Shown here piece by piece: positions 6,612-13,781 of a stretch of 16,754 nt of DNA. The position numbers were made by a program, and so were the translations under genes. The notes beneath the pieces are model-generated. The model ran no database searches, had not been told where the DNA came from, and worked only from the letters and a program-made list of their open reading frames with translations. Location of the stretch: the NCBI GenBank assembly GCA_041650355.1, contig JBAZLI010000010.1:1-16754 (forward strand). Direction: 5' to 3'. Each line of letters starts with the position of its first letter. The first letter of the stretch is position 1. Source of the stretch: Candidatus Micrarchaeia archaeon (lineage in GTDB: Archaea; Micrarchaeota; Micrarchaeia; Anstonellales; Bilamarchaeaceae).

Positions 6612-7451
6612 TTACCTATAGTGCCCTTCCTCCCTTTCCAGCAGCACCAGCTCGTTTATTTTGGCCATGAGCGCGTCCTTCTGCTTCTGCTCGATTTTCA
6701 TTTTCCCGAGCTTCTCCCTCCACCCTGCTATGGCCGAGAGTATCCTGCCCCCGAGCTGCTCCCCGTCCACATTGTTTGCATAAGCGAGCAGAGTCTTGAG
6801 CGCGTAGAGGGATTTGCTCTTTCCCAGCGCATCCACCACCGCGTTCCTGAGCATCCTCGCGCCCTCGCTCCCGTCCGAGGAGGAGAAGAACGAGAAGTGG
6901 TGGGTGAGCAGCTTCGTCGCATCATCATCCAGCTCGGAGAGCAGGTTGATTATTTCCAGCATCCCTTCCAGGGAGTTGGTGTAATTGAACATCTCGTTGT
7001 ACACGTTCATCCTCAGCTGGACCGGCTCGGCCTGCTGCATCTTCTTCTTGAAATATTCGAAATTCTTCGGAATCCTGAACTCCCCGAACTTGGTCAGCCG
7101 CTCGTGCATCACGTACAGCATCACCTGCTTCACGTTCGGCGAGTCGCTCCTGTAAATCCGCTTGAGCGTGGCGAGCGCCTCTTCCTTCGCCTGCTCGTTC
7201 GCGCTCACAGGGTATATGCTTAGCTTCTTCATCGCGCTGTCCACCTCGTCCAGCGCCTTCTTCCTCTCGGCTTCCTCTTTCGTCGGGAGCTTCTCCTCCA
7301 CCTTCACTGTTTCCGGCTTCGGCTCCTCTGGTTTCATCTCGCGCCCTATGGCCGCCGGGATTTTCCTTCCCACAGCCGGCTTGCTTCCCGGGATAGGCTT
7401 AATCTCAATCTTGGCTGCCTGCGCACCCTCTTTCCCGTTTTTCCTTGCCAT
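6612..7451 (-). CDS. Uncharacterised alpha-helical protein with disordered basic N-terminus
   Basis: I do not recognise this 279-residue protein. Residues 1-70 are low in complexity and rich in Lys, Pro, Glu and Ala (KPEEPKPETVKVEEKLPTKE), probably disordered. The rest is helical and resembles irregular HEAT/ARM-type repeats: EALATLKRIYRSDSPNVKQV, MLEIINLLSELDDDATKLL, MLRNAVVDALGKSKSLYALK. There is no signal peptide, membrane helix or catalytic motif. The ATG at 7451 has GTGAT at 7456-7460 with a 4-nt gap; the GTG at 7460 would add three residues but is itself part of that site. It converges on the signal peptidase gene (40-nt gap) and diverges from rdgB, sharing a 41-bp spacer. A scaffold role is a guess from the fold. 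Alternative: a lineage-specific nucleic-acid-associated protein, given the basic tail. Confidence 0.75.
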   Translation of the reverse strand: MARKNGKEGAQAAKIEIKPIPGSKPAVGRKIPAAIGREMKPEEPKPETVKVEEKLPTKEEAERKKALDEVDSAMKKLSIYPVSANEQAKEEALATLKRIYRSDSPNVKQVMLYVMHERLTKFGEFRIPKNFEYFKKKMQQAEPVQLRMNVYNEMFNYTNSLEGMLEIINLLSELDDDATKLLTHHFSFFSSSDGSEGARMLRNAVVDALGKSKSLYALKTLLAYANNVDGEQLGGRILSAIAGWREKLGKMKIEQKQKDALMAKINELVLLEREEGHYR

Positions 7452-7460
7452 GATTATCAC

Positions 7461-7470
7461 TTTTTTAAAC
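7461..7470 (+). promoter_or_regulatory. TATA box of rdgB, in a divergent spacer
   Basis: TTTTTTAAAC has its TTTTAAA core centred about 27 nt before the GTG at 7493, the spacing of a leaderless transcript. No ribosome binding site precedes that GTG. For the opposite gene, a separate A/T-rich element at about 7474-7484 (minus strand TTTCATATTAG) would fit better. Confidence 0.5.
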
Positions 7471-7492
7471 CTAATATGAAATTGTCTATACG

Positions 7493-8086
7493 GTGGTTTC
7501 CATTAAAATACTATTCGCAACCGGCAACGCGCACAAATTCGAGGAAGCGTCCGGAATGCTGAAGCCCTACGGGATAGAGCTGGAGCGCCTCAACCTGTCC
7601 CGCCCGGAAATACGCGCCGAGGACGTGGAGGAAGTCGCGTTCGCGAGCGCGGAATCCATTTTCGCGGAAGTGAAAAAGCCGCTCATAGTCGAGGATTCCG
7701 GGCTGTTCATCCCTTCGCTCAATAATTTTCCGGGCGCTTATTCAGCGTGGGTTCAGAAGAAGCTCGGCAATCCCGGAATTCTCAAATTGATGGCTGGCTC
7801 GCGCAACCGTTCCGCATATTTCAAGGCGTGCATAGCCTATGTGGATGAGAACGGCGCGCGCACCTTTTGCGGAGATGTGCACGGCACGATAAGCGGGCGT
7901 GAATGCGGCTCCTCAGGCTTCGGATACGACCCCATATTCGTCCCAAAAGACGGCAACCCGGAACTTCTGACGTTCGCGGAAAACGAAACGCTTAAAAACC
8001 GTATTTCGCATAGGTTTAATGCTTTTACTGCCTTCGCCAGGTGGTATTCTACTTATACCATAAAAGCAAAAAAAGCAAAAAAGTAA
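7493..8086 (+). CDS. rdgB: XTP/dITP diphosphatase (RdgB/HAM1 family)
   Basis: A 197-residue protein with the full HAM1 signature. ATGNAHKFEEA at residues 9-19 holds the substrate-contacting Asn and Lys, VEDSGL at 66-71 has the catalytic-site Asp68, and FPGAYS lies at 79-84. GFGYDPIFVP at 142-151 and ISHR at 171-174 complete the set. The enzyme hydrolyses ITP, dITP and XTP to the monophosphate and pyrophosphate, keeping deaminated purines out of DNA and RNA. The C-terminus ends in a Lys-rich tail (KAKKAKK). There is no ATG near the start; GTG at 7493 brings the conserved TGN box to the expected place. rps15 follows after 22 nt. Confidence 0.94.
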   Translation: MVSIKILFATGNAHKFEEASGMLKPYGIELERLNLSRPEIRAEDVEEVAFASAESIFAEVKKPLIVEDSGLFIPSLNNFPGAYSAWVQKKLGNPGILKLMAGSRNRSAYFKACIAYVDENGARTFCGDVHGTISGRECGSSGFGYDPIFVPKDGNPELLTFAENETLKNRISHRFNAFTAFARWYSTYTIKAKKAKK

Positions 8087-8108
8087 GAACGATTAATGGT
8101 GAACCTTA

Positions 8109-8564
8109 ATGGCAAGATTGCATTCAGGAAAAAAGGGGAAAAGCTCCCGCAAGAGGCCCAAAAGCAAGGTGGCCCCGAAGTGGGTTGATTACTCCAAGGA
8201 GGAAGTGAAGGACATCATACGCGGGCTGTGCAAGAAGGGCACTCCTCCCACGATGATAGGGATGGTGCTCCGGGACCAGTACGCGGTGCCGATGGTGAAG
8301 CCGATACTGGGCAAGACGCTCAACCAGTTCCTCGAAGAAGAGAACCTCCGCCCGCAGTACCCCGACGATTTGCTCAACCTCATAAGGAAAGCAGTCAGGA
8401 TGCGGAACCACATGAAGGGGAACAAGATGGACGTGCACGGGAAGGTGAAGCTCCTCCACGTGGAGTCCAAGATACAGCGCCTAGTGAAGTACTACCGCAG
8501 GAACGGAAGGCTTCCATCTGATTGGAAATACGACGCGGAAACCGCGGCGCTCATAGTGAAGTGA
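8109..8564 (+). CDS. rps15: Small ribosomal subunit protein uS15 (archaeal S15P)
   Basis: A 151-residue protein of the archaeal/eukaryotic uS15 length, longer at the N-terminus than bacterial S15. It begins MARLHSGKKGKS, typical of archaeal members, and has the conserved core LRPQYPDDLLNLIRKAVRMR, the VHGKVKLLHVESKIQRLVKYY helix and a C-terminal RRNGRLPSDWKYD segment. uS15 binds 16S rRNA in the platform of the 30S subunit. GGTGA lies 7 nt before the ATG. The gene sits 22 nt after rdgB and 12 nt before rps3ae, so these three are probably one transcript. The RecJ-like phosphoesterase gene often found between S15 and S3Ae in other archaea is absent here. Confidence 0.97.
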   Translation: MARLHSGKKGKSSRKRPKSKVAPKWVDYSKEEVKDIIRGLCKKGTPPTMIGMVLRDQYAVPMVKPILGKTLNQFLEEENLRPQYPDDLLNLIRKAVRMRNHMKGNKMDVHGKVKLLHVESKIQRLVKYYRRNGRLPSDWKYDAETAALIVK

Positions 8565-8576
8565 CGGTGATTCCCG

Positions 8577-9173
8577 ATGGCAACTCCAAGCAAGAAAACC
8601 AAAGTGGTTGACAAGTGGAAGACCAAGCAGTGGTACAACGTGCTTGCGCCCCACATATTCGACAACAAGGAAATCGCCGAGATAATCTCAAGCGACGAGG
8701 ACAACCTGAAGAACCGCATAGTGTCCATAAGCCTTGCGGAAATCACAGGCCAGCCCTCGCAGATTTCCATTTTCACCTCGCTCAAGTTCCGCGTGATGGA
8801 AGTGAAGGGCAAGAGCGCCTACACGAAGCTCATAGGGCACGAGATTTCGCCGTCGTACATAAGGACGCTCTCGAGGCGGAACCGCTCGCTCATCACGTTC
8901 GTGAAGGACCTGAAAACAAAGGACGACCAGGTCCTCAGGGTGAAGATACTCGCGATAACAGGGAGCGCGGTCTCGCAGAACACGAAGAAGAACCTCCACC
9001 ACGCGATAGACGCGGAAGTGAAGAAGATGGCCGAGGAGTTCACTTCGGACCAGCTCATGCAGGAAATCGTGTTCGGCAGGTTCGCGAGCAAGGTGTTCAA
9101 CCGCCTCAAGCAAATCACGGCGATGAGGCGCGTGGAGACCAGGAAGACCGAGCTCAAGGAAAATCTTTCGTGA
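8577..9173 (+). CDS. rps3ae: Small ribosomal subunit protein eS1 (S3Ae)
   Basis: A 198-residue protein that matches archaeal S3Ae end to end. It has the conserved opening VDKWKTKQWYNVLAPHIFDN, the NRIVSISLAEITG segment, GHEISPSYIRTLSRRNRSLI and the closing VFNRLKQITAMRRVETRKTE. eS1 is specific to archaea and eukaryotes and sits on the platform near the mRNA exit site. GGTGA lies 6 nt before the ATG and the gap from rps15 is 12 nt. A T-rich run follows directly after the stop, suggesting that the rdgB-rps15-rps3ae transcript ends here. Confidence 0.97.
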   Translation: MATPSKKTKVVDKWKTKQWYNVLAPHIFDNKEIAEIISSDEDNLKNRIVSISLAEITGQPSQISIFTSLKFRVMEVKGKSAYTKLIGHEISPSYIRTLSRRNRSLITFVKDLKTKDDQVLRVKILAITGSAVSQNTKKNLHHAIDAEVKKMAEEFTSDQLMQEIVFGRFASKVFNRLKQITAMRRVETRKTELKENLS

Positions 9174-9188
9174 TTTTTTTCATTTTTC
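9174..9188 (+). terminator. Poly-T terminator after rps3ae
   Basis: Seven T residues follow directly on the stop codon and five more after a short interruption (TTTTTTTcaTTTTTcT-type run). Archaeal RNA polymerase commonly terminates on such T-tracts without a hairpin. The next gene begins 30 nt later and has no ribosome binding site, consistent with a new transcript. Confidence 0.5.
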
Positions 9189-9218
9189 TCCACCATTCTC
9201 TATATTCATCCTGATATT

Positions 9219-9488
9219 ATGCGCACCGCGAAAAATCTCCGCATCCACGAGCTTATCGGGCTCCCGGCGGAGATAGTGAATTCCTCGTGCAGGAAATGGA
9301 TTGGACTAAAGGGAAAAGTCGTGGACGAGACCAAGAACCTCATCGTGCTTGAGACCGGAAAAGGCGAAGTGAAAATACAGAAAGTCTCCTCGGAATTTCT
9401 TTTCACGCTTGAGAACGGGGAAAAAGCGGGGCTGAAGGGAAAAGACATCCTCTTCAGGCCCGAGGAAAGAACCAAGAAAGCCCTGTGA
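9219..9488 (+). CDS. rnp1: RNase P protein component 1 (Rpp29/Pop4)
   Basis: An 89-residue protein of the size of archaeal Rpp29. It carries the Sm-like barrel signature: IHELIGLPAEIVNSSCRKWIGLKGKVVDETKNLIVLE, seen as HELIGL at about residues 10-15 and GKVVDETKNLIVLETGKGEV at 31-50. Rpp29 is a protein subunit of archaeal RNase P, which removes the 5' leader of tRNA precursors; it pairs with Rpp21. The ATG has no clear Shine-Dalgarno site. In many archaea this gene lies in the large ribosomal operon between L29 and S17; here it is elsewhere, after rps3ae and overlapping or abutting a creatininase-family gene. Confidence 0.9.
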   Translation: MRTAKNLRIHELIGLPAEIVNSSCRKWIGLKGKVVDETKNLIVLETGKGEVKIQKVSSEFLFTLENGEKAGLKGKDILFRPEERTKKAL

Positions 9489-9499
9489 ACGGTGCTCCT

Positions 9500-10183
9500 A
9501 TGTTGCTTGAAGATTTGAGCTGGGACGAAATCAATTCGGAAGTGAAGAAGGACAAAACAATCATCCTGGTGTTCGGCGCGTTCGAGGCGCACGGAAAGCA
9601 CCTTCCTTTGAAAACAGACACGTTCATTCCCTACGGAATAGCAAAACGAGTAGCGGAAAAAACCGATTCATTGCTTTTTCCTCCTATAAATTTGGGATTC
9701 TGCTACACTTTGAGAAGGTTCCCAGGGACGGTCTCGCTTTCCCAGAATACGCTCTCTGCGATTGTGTATGACGTGTTTTCCGAGCTAATACGAAACGGCT
9801 TCCGCAAATTCCTGGTGATAAACGGCCACGGAGGGAACGAATCCATAATAAAAAATACATTAAAGGAGATGAGCGACGATTTCGATTTCAAGGCCGCGAT
9901 AGTTTCATGGTGGAACCTGCTGAAAACCGAGACAGGCCACGCAGATGAGAACGAGGCGAGCGTGCTTCTCGCGCTGGGCGGAAAGCTGAACAAGGAGCCC
10001 AAGCAGGAAAGCTTCCAGCCCTACGAGGGCTACGTGGTTCCGGCTCCGTCCGACGTTTTCACGCCCTCCGGCTACATCGGGAGCGTGAAAAGCATAAGCA
10101 GGGAAAAAGGGGAGAAAATGGTCCTGGAAGTGGAGGAAAAGCTCGTCAGGATAATAAAAGCTAACCTTGAACTGAAGAAATAG
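9500..10183 (+). CDS. Creatininase-family metal-dependent amidohydrolase
   Basis: A 227-residue protein with the fold-defining motifs of the creatininase/ArfB/MftE family. GAFEAHGKHLPLKTD at residues 26-40 holds candidate metal ligands Glu29, His31 and Asp40. FPGTVSLS is at about 74-81, INGHGGNE at 107-114 holds His110, and GHADENEAS lies at 146-154. Family members cleave cyclic or formyl amides; in methanogens ArfB deformylates a ribityl-pyrimidine precursor of riboflavin and F420. The substrate here cannot be read from sequence. The ATG at 9500 has GGTG at 9491-9494 with a 5-nt gap and gives the usual LLEDLSWDEI opening. A GTG at 9485 that overlaps the rnp1 stop is a second option adding five residues. 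Probably cotranscribed with rnp1. Confidence 0.88.
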   Translation: MLLEDLSWDEINSEVKKDKTIILVFGAFEAHGKHLPLKTDTFIPYGIAKRVAEKTDSLLFPPINLGFCYTLRRFPGTVSLSQNTLSAIVYDVFSELIRNGFRKFLVINGHGGNESIIKNTLKEMSDDFDFKAAIVSWWNLLKTETGHADENEASVLLALGGKLNKEPKQESFQPYEGYVVPAPSDVFTPSGYIGSVKSISREKGEKMVLEVEEKLVRIIKANLELKK

Positions 10184-10244
10184 GATGTAGGGCAGGAGCG
10201 AATTGGAGAAAGCAGCGATTGGAAAGAATAGCCAGGTGTTACTT

Positions 10245-10574
10245 ATGCTTCCGAACATGAACCCGAAACAGATGGAGAAGATGCTCAAGCAGATGGGCAT
10301 AAACTCGCAGGAACTGAGCGCGAACCGCGTAATAATAGAGCGGGAAGGCGAGCGCATAATCATCTCAGAACCCCAGATAGTGGAGATTACAGCCCAGGGC
10401 CAGAAGTCCTACCAAATCCAGGGCAAGGTTTCTGTTGAAGCGAGCCTGAGCGAAGACGACGTGAAGATGGTAATGGAGCAGGCGAAATGCACGCGCGAGC
10501 AGGCGCTTGATGCGCTCAAAAAGTCCAACGGCGACCTCGCACAGGCGATACTCGAACTGTCTAAACAGGACTAA
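10245..10574 (+). CDS. nac: Nascent polypeptide-associated complex protein (archaeal NAC)
   Basis: A 109-residue protein with both archaeal NAC parts. The opening NMNPKQMEKMLKQMGI is followed by the NAC barrel (about residues 20-62, with QIVEITAQGQKSYQI). A C-terminal UBA domain (about 70-109) has EQAKCTREQALDALKKSNGDLAQAILEL. Archaeal NAC is a homodimer that binds ribosomes and shields emerging chains. The frame extends upstream to a TTG at 10203, but the ATG at 10245 has AGGTG at 10234-10238 with a 6-nt gap and yields the family's normal N-terminus, so I use it. It lies 61 nt after the creatininase-family gene. Confidence 0.95.
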   Translation: MLPNMNPKQMEKMLKQMGINSQELSANRVIIEREGERIIISEPQIVEITAQGQKSYQIQGKVSVEASLSEDDVKMVMEQAKCTREQALDALKKSNGDLAQAILELSKQD

Positions 10575-10590
10575 TGCCTGCGAACCCGCA

Positions 10591-10599
10591 TTTATAAAT
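10591..10599 (+). promoter_or_regulatory. TATA box of the beta-helix surface protein gene
   Basis: TTTATAAAT lies in the spacer after nac. A start about 25 nt downstream (near 10620) would leave a leader of about 20 nt that includes AGGTGA at 10632-10637, 5 nt before the GTG at 10643. Confidence 0.6.
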
Positions 10600-10642
10600 T
10601 TTTTCATGGAAGGTTTCTCAGAGAATCCAAGAGGTGAAGTCT

Positions 10643-13600
10643 GTGAAGCCCGCCGGTTTGTTATCTATTATCCTGGTTTTGTTAGCATTGCTCGGCAGCA
10701 GCCATGCGCTGTTTCTTCCTTCGAACGACAGCATATACGTGAACAACAGCGCTCCGTGCTACACGCCGCCGCAAACTAATTACGCCACCATTCAGGGCGC
10801 GGTGAACGCAGCGAGCAGCGGTGCATCCATAGTTGTCTGCCCTGGCACTTATGCCGAAAACGTGCTGGTGAACAAAACAATTGGGATATACGGCTACAAC
10901 AGCTCTGTCTTCGTGAACGCTTCCAACTCAAGCATTGCGGTTTTTACGATTTCTGCCAACGGCGTGAACATGAGCGATTTCGTGGCGCAGGGCTCTGATC
11001 TCGCAGGAATATACCTGACTGGCGGCAATTCTCATTTGTACAACCTCACCGCCACAAGCAACGAGCTCGGATTCTACTTCGTGAACAGCTCGGGAAATAC
11101 TATAATTGAGAACCAGGCTTTCGGAAACAACGACAGCGGGTTCTACCTGGATTCAAGCAACGGGAGCAATTTTTCCTCAAACATCGCATACAACAACGGT
11201 CATGATGATGAAGTTTACGCATTCAACGGCTTCACCCTGATAGACAGCCACAACAACCTGTTTGAAGACAGCCTCGCGTACAACAACTCGGACTTGGGAT
11301 ATTACATCTCATCATCCACCGGCAACGAGTTTTCTGATTCCAACGCGTACAACAACTCAATAGGCGGCTTCTACATCAAGCTCTCGACGGCCAACGAGTT
11401 CGAATCCTGCGAGGCCAATCTTAACGACGAGTACGGATTCTATCTGAACAACTCGTACGCGAACACCATAACCGGCTGCAATGCCTCCAACAATTCTTTT
11501 GAGGGCTTCCAAATCTCCTACAGCGACAACAACACCATACTTTCATCCGAAGCTTCTTACAACACCATAGGATTCTACCTGGATAGCAGCAGCGGCAACA
11601 ACCTCACCGGCGACTCGGCGTTCGACAACAGCTACATGGATTTTGTAAACCTGCTAAACCTGCCGTCGTTAGTCCTTAATATATCCGAACTCGAAATTGA
11701 CACGACGTACTGCGACAATATAGTAGTGAACATGACTGGCTCGAGGGGAAAGCCCATATTCTATTCCAACGAATCAGCGAACCTGAGCAGCACCGAGCTT
11801 TCCGAGCTGTTCATCTGCAACGCGGATTATTCAACCCTGGACAATCTCACCATCCACGGCTCAGATGTTGCATCCAACAACGGCGTGTTCTTCGTAGGCA
11901 CGGACAACTCCGCGCTCTCGAATTCCCAGGCAACGGACAACCTGTTCGGAGTTCTAATCATAAAATCGACGAACAACACCGTAGGCAATGTTTCAATAGA
12001 CAACAGGGGGATGGAAGATTCCCTCCTGGGCCTGGTTGTGATTTTCAATTCCACGGACAATACGCTCACCAATGTTTCGGTGTACTACGCCATGGTCGGC
12101 GCCCTTAACGGCCTCTATTCCAACAACAACAATTTCTCCGGCCTCCAGATTTCGGACACCGAATTCGGCATATTGAACGTCTTGGCGTCCAACAACAACA
12201 CTTTCGAATACGCAACTGTGAACGGCAGCATGATAGGCTTTTCGGACGGGGCGTTTCTGCTGTACTACCTGTTCCAGGACGGGTCCGTCCACGACGTCCT
12301 GGAAGAGTCGTGCTTCGACAACACGATTTCAAATTCGCAGTTTTACGGTAACCTGTACGGAATGTTAATGATGGGCTCCCAAAACAGCCACATCCTCTCC
12401 AACAACCTGACCACCAGCATATACTCATTTGGATTCATAGAGAGCCAGACTTTCGACTTTGCGAACAACATCATGCGCAACTCCACCTGCGCGATAGCGA
12501 TGGAGGCGTCGGAGCTCAACTTTTCAGGGAACAACTACTTCTTTTCCCCGATGACGGACGAGGAACCCGAATTATATTCCGGCTTCCGGGGCAGCAGGGT
12601 GCTCCAAGGCGGGCTGGCTGCAGAAATAGAATCGGCATTAAACGGCATGGAAAGCAATTTTGCCCCCTCCTCGCTGTATGCTCTGGAGATGATAATCGAA
12701 GATTCCACGCTCGGCACGCGCGGGTACAACTTCACGACTGATTACCTGAGCTTCGGGCTCAATGCAACAGATGTGGTAATACAGGTCCTGAACATAACCG
12801 AAGCCGGACTTTCAGGGACGAGCATACGCTCCATAAGCGGCATGCACATAAGCTCCGCGAAGATAGTTCAGTCCAGCCAGGGCACGTACTACGGGCTCAA
12901 CGTTACCTCGGCATCCGAGTATGCGTCCTTCCTGCCCACGTTCTACTACAATTCCTCGGACCTCACGGGTTACGATACGGCCCATCTCGGCGTAGGCGCC
13001 TACGCGAGCAGGCGCTGGAGTTTCCGCCCCGCGAACGTGGACGAGAACGCCACTTCCCTCACTCCGATTGATCCCATAACCCCGTCCACTTATTACATAC
13101 CGATTGCATACGCGCCAGGAGGAAGCGGGGGCAGCAGCGGGACCTCGAGGAGGAACCCCACGCTGGATTACTCGTTCAACTGCACGTCTGGGCTGCTTGA
13201 GATAACAGCCACTTATTCCGAAGATGCGCTTTCCGGCATCCCTGTGAGGCTTTACCTGAATTCGGACTACGGCGCGCTCATGGACGAACAGGACACGGAT
13301 TCCGGAGGTATCGCCCCGTTCACGATAACGCAGGGCGGCACTTACTCCGCAGACTCGCTTTCATCAGGTTCGTACAATCCCGCGAGCGTAGGGCCTTTCG
13401 AGCTCGCGCTGTGCAACCGGCCTCAGGAAGAGCCTCCTGCCTCCAACCAGACCAACCAAACCCAGGGAGGAACCCCTCCTGTCCCGCAGGAGAACCTTTC
13501 GTTGAACGAAACTTCCGCGCCTCCAGCGCAGAACCTCACAAACGTGACGCAGAACGAGACCCCGTACGTTCCGCCCGTGACCCCTCCGGTGACTCCGCCC

Positions 13601-13738
13601 GTGACCCCTCCGGTGACTCCCCCTGCTCAGCCAGCGCAAGGCTATGACTGGAGCTGGACATGGTGGCTGCTCGCGTTCCTGCTGCTCGTGTTGATAGTGG
13701 GAGCTGTGCTCTATTACCTGTCTAAAAGGCAGGGATAA
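10643..13738 (+). CDS. Secreted, membrane-anchored parallel beta-helix surface protein (NosD-like repeats)
   Basis: A 1031-residue protein. Residues 1-22 are a signal peptide (hydrophobic LLSIILVLLALLG, cut after SSHA). Residues about 45-70 match the start of beta-helix proteins (YATIQGAVNAASSGASIVVCPGTY). Many 20-25 residue coils of the GFYLxNSxxN type follow to about residue 640. After a mixed region comes an Ig-like segment (about 835-925). A Pro/Thr/Asn-rich stalk with PPVT repeats (977-992) leads to a final membrane helix and a short KRQ tail. About 48 N-x-S/T sequons, counted by hand, suggest heavy N-glycosylation. This points to a cell-surface protein anchored with its bulk outside; a polysaccharide-lyase or adhesion function is possible but no catalytic residues are evident. 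GTG at 10643 is chosen for its AGGTGA site; GTG at 10634 overlaps that site. Confidence 0.88.
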   Translation: MKPAGLLSIILVLLALLGSSHALFLPSNDSIYVNNSAPCYTPPQTNYATIQGAVNAASSGASIVVCPGTYAENVLVNKTIGIYGYNSSVFVNASNSSIAVFTISANGVNMSDFVAQGSDLAGIYLTGGNSHLYNLTATSNELGFYFVNSSGNTIIENQAFGNNDSGFYLDSSNGSNFSSNIAYNNGHDDEVYAFNGFTLIDSHNNLFEDSLAYNNSDLGYYISSSTGNEFSDSNAYNNSIGGFYIKLSTANEFESCEANLNDEYGFYLNNSYANTITGCNASNNSFEGFQISYSDNNTILSSEASYNTIGFYLDSSSGNNLTGDSAFDNSYMDFVNLLNLPSLVLNISELEIDTTYCDNIVVNMTGSRGKPIFYSNESANLSSTELSELFICNADYSTLDNLTIHGSDVASNNGVFFVGTDNSALSNSQATDNLFGVLIIKSTNNTVGNVSIDNRGMEDSLLGLVVIFNSTDNTLTNVSVYYAMVGALNGLYSNNNNFSGLQISDTEFGILNVLASNNNTFEYATVNGSMIGFSDGAFLLYYLFQDGSVHDVLEESCFDNTISNSQFYGNLYGMLMMGSQNSHILSNNLTTSIYSFGFIESQTFDFANNIMRNSTCAIAMEASELNFSGNNYFFSPMTDEEPELYSGFRGSRVLQGGLAAEIESALNGMESNFAPSSLYALEMIIEDSTLGTRGYNFTTDYLSFGLNATDVVIQVLNITEAGLSGTSIRSISGMHISSAKIVQSSQGTYYGLNVTSASEYASFLPTFYYNSSDLTGYDTAHLGVGAYASRRWSFRPANVDENATSLTPIDPITPSTYYIPIAYAPGGSGGSSGTSRRNPTLDYSFNCTSGLLEITATYSEDALSGIPVRLYLNSDYGALMDEQDTDSGGIAPFTITQGGTYSADSLSSGSYNPASVGPFELALCNRPQEEPPASNQTNQTQGGTPPVPQENLSLNETSAPPAQNLTNVTQNETPYVPPVTPPVTPPVTPPVTPPAQPAQGYDWSWTWWLLAFLLLVLIVGAVLYYLSKRQG
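13571..13618 (+). repeat. Two perfect 24-bp tandem repeats encoding PPVTPPVT
   Basis: The unit at 13571-13594 recurs exactly at 13595-13618. Each copy contains two near-identical 12-bp halves that differ at synonymous positions. The encoded PPVT units form a stiff stalk just before the C-terminal membrane helix of the surface protein. Copy number could vary between strains. Confidence 0.9.
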
Positions 13739-13744
13739 AAAAAT

Positions 13745-13754
13745 TGCCCGGGCA
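13745..13754. other. 10-bp palindrome between convergent genes
   Basis: TGCCCGGGCA is a perfect palindrome with A-rich sequence on its left and TTT on its right, between the stops of the beta-helix gene (13738) and the HEAT-like gene (13782). It could form a short hairpin with a minimal loop, or be a protein site. Termination is a weak inference from the position. Confidence 0.3.
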
Positions 13755-13781
13755 TTTCTCCTAAAACTTGAAACAAATTCC

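Noticed and set aside
6621..7223. A 200-codon plus-strand frame
   Set aside because: It is antisense to the helical protein at 6612-7451, and is His/Leu/Val-rich with no motif.
8615..9214. A 199-codon plus-strand frame
   Set aside because: It is the shifted frame of rps3ae, very rich in His, Arg and Glu and without any ribosome site.
10507..10779. A 90-codon plus-strand frame across the nac-surface protein spacer
   Set aside because: It overlaps two genes in a different frame and runs through the TATA box and ribosome site of the surface protein gene.
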